Origin: UPXZ01 sp035402725
GTDB lineage: Bacteria; Bacteroidota; Bacteroidia; Bacteroidales; Paludibacteraceae
Direction of reading: 5' to 3'
NCBI GenBank assembly: GCA_035402725.1
Contig: DAONDU010000063.1
Coordinates: 1-14,162, forward strand
Length of the DNA: 14,162 nucleotides
The notes under the pieces were generated by a model. That model ran no database searches. It saw only the letters and a list, made by a program, of their open reading frames with translations, and was not told the DNA's origin. This document shows positions 8,140 through 13,587 of this stretch, piece after piece. Positions within the stretch are counted from its first letter, which is position 1. Each line of letters starts with the position of its first letter. The position numbers were made by a program, and so were the translations under genes.

Positions 8140-9519
8140 TCAGATTTCTTCAAATCTGGCTGTGAAAAATCGCAGTTGTTTTGGTTCATAAATAAATCGC
8201 AGACCGCGTATTTGTTCTTTGTTTTGATAAAGTTTGATAACCGCATCAGCCACCAAATCCATATGACGATAAGTATATACACGTCTGGGTATCGTCAGCC
8301 GTACTGTTTCAAGTTTAGGGCGGTGATTTTCACCTGTAATTTTGTCGCGTCCGGCCGATACTATACCCCGTTCCATACTCCGAACACCCGATTCGAGGTA
8401 AAGATTGGCCGCCAGGCTTTGAGCCGGAAACTGATCCTGAGTGAGGTGCGGGCAAAAACGTCGGGCATCCAGAAATACTGCATGTCCACCCACCGGTTCA
8501 ATAATCGGAATGCCGGCTTCCAGCAAGCGGTCGCCAAGGTAACGAACCTGTTTGATGCGGTGTTCGATGTATTCATACTGCATGGATTCTTTCAGACCGA
8601 TAGCCATCGCTTCCATGTCACGACCCGCCAGTCCGCCATAAGAAGGCATTCCTTCATAAACTACCACGAGTTCTTTGGCATCCTCAAAAAGCTTTTCGTC
8701 GTTCATGCACAGAAATCCACCGATATTTACCAGACAGTCTTTTTTGCCGCTCATGGTGCATCCATCGGCATAGCTGAACATTTCATGTACGATTTCCTTT
8801 ATGCTTTTATCTTTAAATTCTTCTTCCTGTTCTTTGATAAAATAGGCATTTTCTACGCAGCGGGTGGCATCATAGAATACTTTTATGCCGTGTTTACGGG
8901 TGAGTTCGCGCACTTCGCGCATGTTTTTTATCGATACGGGCTGGCCACCAGCCAGGTTCACAGTTACTGCAAGACAAACGTAAGCAATCTTATCAGCCCC
9001 TTTATCCATTATCAGTTTTTCGAGTTTTTTCAGATCGATATCTCCCTTAAACGGAACATTGAGACTAGCGTCATGTGCTTCATCGCGGATAATATCCACA
9101 AATATTCCTCCATTCTTTTCCTGATGGAATCGGGTAGTGGTGAAATACATGTTGCCCGGAACATACTGCCCGGGTTTGATGGCTATTTGTGACAGGATAT
9201 TCTCAGCTGCCCGTCCCTGATGTGTGGGAACCATGTATTTAAAGCCGAAATATTCCTGTACCGTTTGGTAGAGGTGGTAAAAATTCCGGCTGCCGGCATA
9301 CGCTTCATCGCCCATCATTATACCCGCCCACTGACGGTCGCTCATGGCGTTGGTGCCGCTATCGGTAAGCAGGTCAATGTAAACATCTTCCGAATCGATT
9401 AAAAAGGTATTGAATCCCGCTTTTTTGATGACAGCTTCGCGTTCTTCCCGTGTGTTCATTTTTACATATTCCACACTTTTTATGCGGAAAGGTTCTGCGG
9501 GATAATTCTGAAAGTCCAT
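8140..9519 (-). CDS. tpl: Tyrosine phenol-lyase (beta-tyrosinase)
   Basis: A PLP-dependent cytoplasmic lyase that splits L-tyrosine into phenol, pyruvate and ammonia. The 459-residue product matches the Citrobacter enzyme (456 residues) nearly end to end with a three-residue offset, from NYPAEPFRIKSVE to FIYEPKQLRFFTARF. Active-site residues are all in place: Lys260 (PLP Schiff base, in TMSGKKD), Asp217 and Arg220 (FYDATRCVEN), Tyr74, Phe126 and Thr127, Met291 and Tyr294 (EGMPSYGG), Arg407 (carboxylate). Most telling are Met382 and Arg384 in VRSMERG, the counterparts of Met379 and Arg381 that set tyrosine specificity; tryptophanase has a different sequence here (VRAVEIG in E. coli). Phe451 matches Phe448. 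It stands alone, with a good promoter and a short leader lacking a TnaC-like peptide. No tyrosine permease or TyrR-like regulator is adjacent. The ATG at 9519 fits the family start. Confidence 0.96.
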   Translation of the reverse strand: MDFQNYPAEPFRIKSVEYVKMNTREEREAVIKKAGFNTFLIDSEDVYIDLLTDSGTNAMSDRQWAGIMMGDEAYAGSRNFYHLYQTVQEYFGFKYMVPTHQGRAAENILSQIAIKPGQYVPGNMYFTTTRFHQEKNGGIFVDIIRDEAHDASLNVPFKGDIDLKKLEKLIMDKGADKIAYVCLAVTVNLAGGQPVSIKNMREVRELTRKHGIKVFYDATRCVENAYFIKEQEEEFKDKSIKEIVHEMFSYADGCTMSGKKDCLVNIGGFLCMNDEKLFEDAKELVVVYEGMPSYGGLAGRDMEAMAIGLKESMQYEYIEHRIKQVRYLGDRLLEAGIPIIEPVGGHAVFLDARRFCPHLTQDQFPAQSLAANLYLESGVRSMERGIVSAGRDKITGENHRPKLETVRLTIPRRVYTYRHMDLVADAVIKLYQNKEQIRGLRFIYEPKQLRFFTARFEEI

Positions 9520-9556
9520 ATTGATGTGTTTTTTGGTTAATATTGCAATTGCTTTA

Positions 9557-9587
9557 CAAATGTAAAGTGAAATAAGGGAATATCAAA
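9557..9587 (-). promoter_or_regulatory. tpl promoter (Bacteroidota -33/-7 type)
   Basis: On the minus strand TTTG (9587-9584) is followed after exactly 19 nt by TACATTTG (9564-9557), a perfect match to the Bacteroidota consensus TTTG...TAnnTTTG. Transcription would start near 9550, giving an untranslated leader of about 30 nt. The -7 box lies inside a dyad, TTTACA-AA-TGTAAA (9553-9566), and a palindrome GCAATTGC (9545-9552) abuts it. A regulator could bind here, but neither is proven to be an operator. This is the best promoter match in the window. Confidence 0.75.
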
Positions 9588-9863
9588 AGAAAAATGTAAA
9601 ATAATTTTGAATAAATTCGTATGTGGTGCGTATTGCTGACAAAATGCTATTTTATAGTTGTAGTGCAATGAAAATTGATAAATAATTTTTGGACACGTTT
9701 AAATCCGTAAAGGTCATCAGAATCGTCTGATATATAATTATTGCATTTTAAAACCATAAAACAAAGTAATATTTCCCTGTTTTATTCGTCAATAAATATG
9801 AACAGGATTCATCTTAAAGAAATATTTAGTTTATCCCATATTTAGTTTTGCATTTTGTTTAAC

Positions 9864-9903
9864 AATCCGCTTGCCATGTGAATAGTGAGCGGATTTCTTT
9901 TTG
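9864..9903 (+). terminator. Orphan rho-independent terminator
   Basis: AATCCGCT (9864-9871) and AGCGGATT (9888-9895) form a perfect 8-bp, GC-containing stem with a 16-nt loop, followed at once by TCTTTTTG. This is a good plus-strand intrinsic terminator, but no plus-strand gene ends here. A perfect -7 box, TAGTTTTG, lies at 9843-9850, though without TTTG at the right distance upstream. It may end a small RNA, or act as an attenuator in a long leader of the operon that begins at 10096. Confidence 0.6.
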
Positions 9904-10036
9904 AATTAATAAATTTTTTTTGTTTTTTACAGATAGTGTAATACGTTGTTATCCAGTAAGTAAATAAATATAAATGTGAGGAACGAAGCTGAATGGAGAA
10001 ATTTTTTATTGTTTTTAAATCCAAAACGTGTTTTGA

Positions 10037-10068
10037 TTCGTCTAATTCATAAACAACGATTATATTTA
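10037..10068 (+). promoter_or_regulatory. Candidate promoter of the DUF6249-sigma-DUF5056 operon
   Basis: TTCG (10037-10040), 20 nt, then TATATTTA (10061-10068). Each box has one mismatch to TTTG/TAnnTTTG. A start near 10075 would leave a leader of about 20 nt before the ATG at 10096. The position fits well, but the match is imperfect. Confidence 0.35.
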
Positions 10069-10095
10069 CAAACCAATTAAACTGAAAGACTAAAA

Positions 10096-10710
10096 ATGAA
10101 ACGATTAGGAATTTTCTTATTAGGAGTATTTCTGCTGGTGGGCAGCATGGCAGCTCAGGACCAGGCGAAACAGGATACGGCAAAAGCTGTAACGACAGAT
10201 AGTCTCGAACAGCTCTATATGAATGAAGATCTGGACGCCAGAGAAGCAATCCTGCTGAAAAAGCTGGATGCAAAACAGCTGATGGATCTCGAAACATTGC
10301 GACTGAACGAGCAGGGTAAAAACAATATGCCGTTTTCGGGATTAGGATTAGTACTTATTTGTCTGGCGCCATTTATCATGGTAATTTTAATTGTATATTT
10401 TGCATCAAGAGAGAGTGCGAAAAAAGCCAAACAGCGTTACGATATCTCTATGAAAGCGCTTGAACTCGGACAGCCTCTGCCTCAAAGCTTTTTCGATGAG
10501 CCCAAAAAGAGAACTTCACGACTGCAAAGTGGTCTGGTATGGCTCGGGGTGGGCATTGCAATCGTAATAGGTTCCTTTGTTTTAAGTAAGGAAAATTTAT
10601 TCTTGTTCGGAATTATACCGGCATTTGTCGGACTTGGAATACTGATTGCTTATCTGGTTGAAAGACCAAAAGCCGACAACGCCAATAACACTCCGGCAAC
10701 GAATGAATAA
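10096..10710 (+). CDS. DUF6249-like membrane protein
   Basis: A 204-residue membrane protein, first gene of a three-gene overlapping unit. Residues 1-21 look like a signal peptide (MKRLGIFLLGVFLLVGSMAAQ). A polar, charged region follows to about residue 76. Three membrane segments lie at about 82-103, 145-163 and 168-188. Between the first and second is a soluble linker containing RYDISMKALELGQPLPQSFFDEPKKR. That pattern, an APFIMVILIVYFASRE helix followed by a KALELGQPLP-type linker and two more helices, is what I know from DUF6249 proteins of Bacteroidota. Their function is not established. The stop codon overlaps the start of the sigma factor gene by 8 nt (ATGAATAA), so the two are likely translationally coupled. 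A sensor or partner role for the sigma factor is inference from context; the family name is from memory and would need a profile search. Confidence 0.75.
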   Translation: MKRLGIFLLGVFLLVGSMAAQDQAKQDTAKAVTTDSLEQLYMNEDLDAREAILLKKLDAKQLMDLETLRLNEQGKNNMPFSGLGLVLICLAPFIMVILIVYFASRESAKKAKQRYDISMKALELGQPLPQSFFDEPKKRTSRLQSGLVWLGVGIAIVIGSFVLSKENLFLFGIIPAFVGLGILIAYLVERPKADNANNTPATNE

Positions 10711-11245
10711 AGCTGAAGATATGCTTTTGGTATCGCAGGTGGTTATCGCTGATGACCACCGTGCGTTCGATCGACTGGTTCAGAAGTATCAATCGCCCAT
10801 ACGCAGGTTTTTGATTAATCTCACCATGGGCGATACCATGTTAAGCGATGATCTGGCACAGGAAACATTTATCAAAGCATATCTCAACATTCGCTCTTTT
10901 CAGGGCATTTCGGCATTTTCTACCTGGCTGTATCGTATTGCTTACAATACTTTTTACGACTCTGTGCGCGCTAAGCGGGGCTACGATGATCTGAATATTG
11001 CTGATCTGGACAAAAAATACAGCACCGAAATAGAATATTCTGCCGAAAAAAATGATATTTTTGCAGCATTGAAATTGTTGCGTCAAGATGAACAGGCTGC
11101 AATTCTTCTTTGTTATATGGAAGATAAAACTCACAGGGAAATTGCAAAAATCATGAACATCCCACTTGGTACTGTGAAAACAAACATTCTGAAGGGAAAA
11201 GAAAAAATGGGAAAATTTTTAATACAAGCAGGCTATGGAAACTAA
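10703..11245 (+). CDS. ECF-type sigma-70 family RNA polymerase sigma factor
   Basis: An alternative sigma factor that directs RNA polymerase to a specific gene set. With the ATG at 10703 it has 180 residues, a normal ECF length. The frame is open back to an ATG at 10646, but the 19 extra residues lie inside the preceding gene, and the 10703 start gives the compact ATGAATAA overlap, so I choose it. Region 2 spans about 20-90, with AFDRLVQKYQSPIRRFL, the core-binding DDLAQETFIKAYLNI (49-63) and FSTWLYRIAYNTFYDSVR. Region 4 spans about 118-172, with the helix-turn-helix THREIAKIMNIPLGTVKTNILKGKEKM. No extra C-terminal domain is present. The gene overlaps the following small membrane protein gene by 11 nt. 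No classical zinc-binding anti-sigma gene is present, so control probably involves the flanking membrane proteins. Target genes are unknown. Confidence 0.93.
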   Translation: MNKAEDMLLVSQVVIADDHRAFDRLVQKYQSPIRRFLINLTMGDTMLSDDLAQETFIKAYLNIRSFQGISAFSTWLYRIAYNTFYDSVRAKRGYDDLNIADLDKKYSTEIEYSAEKNDIFAALKLLRQDEQAAILLCYMEDKTHREIAKIMNIPLGTVKTNILKGKEKMGKFLIQAGYGN

Positions 11246-11552
11246 CGAAGATAAATTATTAAAATCTTTTTTCAGCCAAAACAAACCGGAAATAGCAGAT
11301 AATGGGTTTACCCAAAAAGTGATGCGCCGGTTGCCTGAAAATGAGCAAAAAACAGGATGGATAATTCTAATGTTTACGGCATTGGGATGTCTGATTACTT
11401 TTGCACTGGTAGATGTGCCCGAAGTAATCAGCGAGATATTTACTTTCCTGCTTGGAGTACCCATTTATTACCTGCTGGGTGGCTTTATGCTCATTCCAAT
11501 AGTAACCTTGGTGGTGATGATAGCTTACAGACGAGAATATAATCTGGCCTGA
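11235..11552 (+). CDS. DUF5056-like small membrane protein, possible anti-sigma partner
   Basis: A 105-residue protein whose first 40 residues are cytoplasm-like and polar (METNEDKLLKSFFSQNKPEI, then ADNGFTQKVMRRLPE), followed by hydrophobic segments at about 41-59 and 66-97 and a charged tail (RREYNLA). The N-terminal DNGFTQKVMRRLP block with trailing membrane helices is what I recall of DUF5056, a Bacteroidota family of unknown function. The ATG lies 11 nt inside the end of the sigma gene, which implies co-translation. A short cytoplasmic head joined to membrane helices and encoded directly after an ECF sigma gene is the arrangement of many membrane-bound anti-sigma factors. Unlike the ZAS class, no HxxxCxxC zinc motif is present. 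The anti-sigma role is therefore inference. A strong terminator follows within 25 nt. Confidence 0.75.
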   Translation: METNEDKLLKSFFSQNKPEIADNGFTQKVMRRLPENEQKTGWIILMFTALGCLITFALVDVPEVISEIFTFLLGVPIYYLLGGFMLIPIVTLVVMIAYRREYNLA

Positions 11553-11574
11553 ATAATCAGTTGAAATAACAGAA

Positions 11575-11608
11575 AAAAGTGGAAAACTCATACGGGTTTT
11601 CCACTTTT
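11575..11608. terminator. Strong bidirectional rho-independent terminator
   Basis: AAAAGTGGAAAAC (11575-11587) and GTTTTCCACTTTT (11596-11608) form a perfect 13-bp stem with an 8-nt loop. The T-rich right arm and A-rich left arm (A run from 11573) let it work in both directions. It ends the plus-strand sigma operon, whose last stop is at 11552, and the convergent minus-strand gene, whose stop is at 11657. Confidence 0.9.
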
Positions 11609-11656
11609 ATTGTTTGAAAGTTTGTTGTCTGTTATGCAACCGGATATTAAATTCAG

Positions 11657-11935
11657 CTATAACTCATCAATATCTTTTATCTTTTTTTCAACTGCCGCAT
11701 TCCAGTCGGAATAAACTTTCCGGTAATAATCTTTTACGAGCTTCGGATTGTTTTTACTGTCATAATGACCGGCCCGGGCTCTGAATTCTGTGGCCATCTT
11801 CGAAATATCAACTGCCAGAACGTCGGCTTTTTCGGATACATCTTTTTTCGAAAGTAATGTTTTAAAAAAAACGTCAGTGATTAACTCTGATGCAATGAAC
11901 TGCATTGTTTTTTTCAGTTTTCTGCGGCTTGCCAT
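11657..11935 (-). CDS. Small conserved-type hypothetical protein (Bacteroidota)
   Basis: A 92-residue, soluble, predicted mainly helical protein without signal peptide or membrane segment. It starts MASRRKLKKTMQFIASELIT, a beginning I recall from uncharacterised small proteins of Bacteroidales, and continues with helical stretches (DVFFKTLLSKK, VLAVDISKMATEFRARAGH, KLVKDYYRKVYSDWNAAVEKKIKDIDEL). There are no cysteines and only one histidine, so no metal site is suggested. It is monocistronic, convergent with the sigma-factor operon and divergent from the beta-helix lipoprotein gene. A perfect -7 promoter box lies 34-41 nt upstream of the start. Function is unknown. The frame and start are supported by the terminator behind it, the promoter box in front and protein-like composition. 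Confidence 0.8.
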   Translation of the reverse strand: MASRRKLKKTMQFIASELITDVFFKTLLSKKDVSEKADVLAVDISKMATEFRARAGHYDSKNNPKLVKDYYRKVYSDWNAAVEKKIKDIDEL

Positions 11936-11939
11936 GATG

Positions 11940-11984
11940 TTATCAGTTTTAGGAGTGAATAATTGTTACAAATATAACTGATAA
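11940..11984. repeat. 9-bp inverted repeat flanking a promoter box
   Basis: TTATCAGTT (11940-11948) and AACTGATAA (11976-11984) are perfect inverted copies separated by 27 nt. One arm sits in the 5' leader of the minus-strand gene, five bases before its ATG. The other touches the upstream edge of its -7 box. Centre-to-centre spacing is 36 bp, somewhat more than three helical turns. A dimeric regulator binding both arms is possible; no regulator is known. Confidence 0.5.
11969..11976 (-). promoter_or_regulatory. Candidate -7 box of the 92-residue protein gene
   Basis: TATATTTG on the minus strand matches TAnnTTTG perfectly. The expected -33 TTTG is missing at 18-21 nt spacing (GACG or AGAC instead). 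Transcription from here would give a leader of about 26 nt before the ATG at 11935. A missing -33 often means dependence on an activator, but a chance match is also possible. Confidence 0.4.
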
Positions 11985-11985
11985 T

Positions 11986-12017
11986 TATGATTATAGCGTC
12001 TTTTTTAAGTAAATTTG
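11986..12017 (+). promoter_or_regulatory. Candidate promoter of the beta-helix lipoprotein operon
   Basis: TATG (11986-11989), 20 nt, then TAAATTTG (12010-12017). The -7 box is a perfect TAnnTTTG and the -33 box has one mismatch. Transcription would start near 12024, about 54 nt before the ATG at 12078. It lies back to back with the candidate minus-strand promoter at 11969-11976, so a protein bound at the intervening inverted repeat could affect both. Confidence 0.45.
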
Positions 12018-12077
12018 CCGGAAAATAATTTATAACAGTTTACGTTTTCAAAGAATAATTCATCGCAACCGCATCCT

Positions 12078-13565
12078 ATGTTTTTCCGTAAAATACATCA
12101 TATACTCCTTTTTATAATAATTGCACTTGTTGTACAAATGCTAATTCCTTCGTGTATAGACGAGAGCATTTCGGCCGATACAAGTCTTAAACTGGAGTTT
12201 TCGGCTGATACATTGCAGTTCGATACGGTTTTTACGACCATAGGCAGTTCTACTTCACAGATCAAGGTTTATAACCCGAACAAAAAGAATCTGAAGATTT
12301 CGGCTATCGGACTGGGTATGGGTGCAAACTCCCCCTACCGGATTAATGTGGATGGCAGCACCAGCAAGAATAACCAGTTTACCGACATAGAACTTCGCGC
12401 CGGCGACAGCCTGTTTGTTTTTGTGGAAGTGACCATCGACCCGCTTAAAACAAATGCACCTGTATTCGTCAAAGATTCTATCGTTTTTCTTACAAACTCG
12501 AACCATCAGGATGTGAAACTCCTTGCTTACGGACAGGATATGGAGATACTCAGCAACAGAACCATCCGGAATGATACCACACTGACGGGTGAAAAACCGT
12601 ATTTGGTATATGGCGATCTGGTGGTCGATAGCGCGAAAACACTTACACTCAATCCGGGATGCCGTCTGTATTTTCATAATCAGGCTAGCCTGGTGGTTTA
12701 TGGCAATCTGATTGCCAATGGTACCCGCGAACTTCCGGTGCTGATGCGCGGCGACCGCACGGACCGTATTTTTACCGACATTCCGTATAATTATGTTTCA
12801 AACCAGTGGGGAGGAGTATTGCTGCTGAATGAAGCGGGGAAACATAAACTCAACAATGTGACGATGAACAGTGGTTATGCCGGAGTTTATCTTTCCAATC
12901 AGAACCGCAACAAACGCCCTTCACTCGAAATGACTAACTGTCGAATTCACAACTTTCTGAAATACGGACTGGTGGTACAGAACGCCGATGTACTCGTGGC
13001 AAATACCGAAATTTCAAACACCGGAGCTTACTCTGTTTATCTCAACGGGGGCAAACATACTTTTATTCATACCACTATTGCAAATTATTTCAACAGTACC
13101 AACGTACGCATACAACCCTCCGCACGCGAAAATTATGCTGCATTGATGATCATGGAACTGAATCGTATTATTCCTATGGAAACTGTTTTTGAAAACTGCA
13201 TCATTTCAGGTTCTTCGACCAATGAGATGGATATCATGACCCGGTTTTCGGAACAGTATCACGGATTATTCAGCAACTGTTACATCCGGAAAACCAAACC
13301 GGCCAATGAAAATCCTGTTTACAGCCACATCAGCTGGTACGACAAGAATAAAAGAGATACAGTGTTTGTAAATACTTATTTTGACAACGAAAAACTGGTT
13401 TACTATAACTTCATGCCTGATTCTGTGTCGCCAGCCCGAAACATTGGCAGTATGGATGCAGCCTTAAAATATCCGTTTGATATAAATGGAAACAGCAGAC
13501 TTGAAGATAATAAGCCCGACGCAGGGGCTATCGAATGGCAACCGGTAAAAAAAACAGCAAAATAG
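12078..13565 (+). CDS. Beta-helix (choice-of-anchor Q-like) surface lipoprotein
   Basis: A 495-residue predicted lipoprotein. The N-terminus is a signal peptide with hydrophobic core ILLFIIIALVVQMLI and a lipobox-like IPSC, giving lipidation at Cys26. Residues about 38-155 look like a beta-sandwich (LEFSADTLQFDTVFTTIGSS, QIKVYNPNKKNLKISAIGLG), similar to Ig/ASH-like domains. From about residue 170 the pattern is a right-handed parallel beta-helix: repeated short strands such as LTLNPGCRLYFHNQASLVVYG, LEMTNCRIHNF, VANTEISNTGAYSVYLNGG, FENCIISGSS. The C-terminus has SPARNIGS and FDINGNSRLEDNKPDAGAIEW, the closing motif of choice-of-anchor Q beta-helix proteins. No polysaccharide-lyase catalytic residues can be assigned. 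It is followed 22 nt later by an exported EEP-family enzyme gene, so the two likely form an operon. Surface location is expected; substrate and function are unknown. Confidence 0.85.
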   Translation: MFFRKIHHILLFIIIALVVQMLIPSCIDESISADTSLKLEFSADTLQFDTVFTTIGSSTSQIKVYNPNKKNLKISAIGLGMGANSPYRINVDGSTSKNNQFTDIELRAGDSLFVFVEVTIDPLKTNAPVFVKDSIVFLTNSNHQDVKLLAYGQDMEILSNRTIRNDTTLTGEKPYLVYGDLVVDSAKTLTLNPGCRLYFHNQASLVVYGNLIANGTRELPVLMRGDRTDRIFTDIPYNYVSNQWGGVLLLNEAGKHKLNNVTMNSGYAGVYLSNQNRNKRPSLEMTNCRIHNFLKYGLVVQNADVLVANTEISNTGAYSVYLNGGKHTFIHTTIANYFNSTNVRIQPSARENYAALMIMELNRIIPMETVFENCIISGSSTNEMDIMTRFSEQYHGLFSNCYIRKTKPANENPVYSHISWYDKNKRDTVFVNTYFDNEKLVYYNFMPDSVSPARNIGSMDAALKYPFDINGNSRLEDNKPDAGAIEWQPVKKTAK

Positions 13566-13587
13566 TCTGAAATTCAAAGTATTGTAC

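Larger units (their letters stand above)
9520..10095. other. Divergent non-coding region between tpl and the sigma-factor operon
   Basis: About 575 bp, strongly AT-rich, with no credible gene. The tpl promoter lies at its left end, an orphan terminator near the middle (9864-9903) and a weak promoter candidate for the rightward operon at its right end. It also holds a 6-bp inverted repeat, CCTGTT/AACAGG (9776-9781 and 9801-9806). A minus-strand frame from 10297 to 9842 crosses the real DUF6249-like gene and is not a gene. Confidence 0.7.

Noticed and set aside
8071..9192. A 373-codon plus-strand open frame antisense to tpl
   Set aside because: It lies opposite a gene whose product matches tyrosine phenol-lyase throughout. 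Its translation is rich in Phe, Tyr, His and Ser with no recognisable domain, as expected for the reverse complement of a conserved gene.
8140..9519. Tryptophanase (tnaA) as the identity of the PLP lyase
   Set aside because: The VRSMERG segment with Arg384 and the Met382 and Phe451 equivalents are tyrosine phenol-lyase residues; E. coli tryptophanase reads VRAVEIG at this place. No tnaC-like leader or tnaB-like permease is nearby.
9842..10297. A 151-codon minus-strand open frame
   Set aside because: It overlaps the start of the real DUF6249-like gene and then runs through AT-rich non-coding DNA and the orphan terminator. The protein has no consistent composition or motif.
10646..11245. A longer sigma factor starting at 10646
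   Set aside because: The 19 additional residues lie within the coding region of the DUF6249-like gene and are not sigma-like. The start at 10703 gives a normal ECF length and a tight ATGAATAA overlap.
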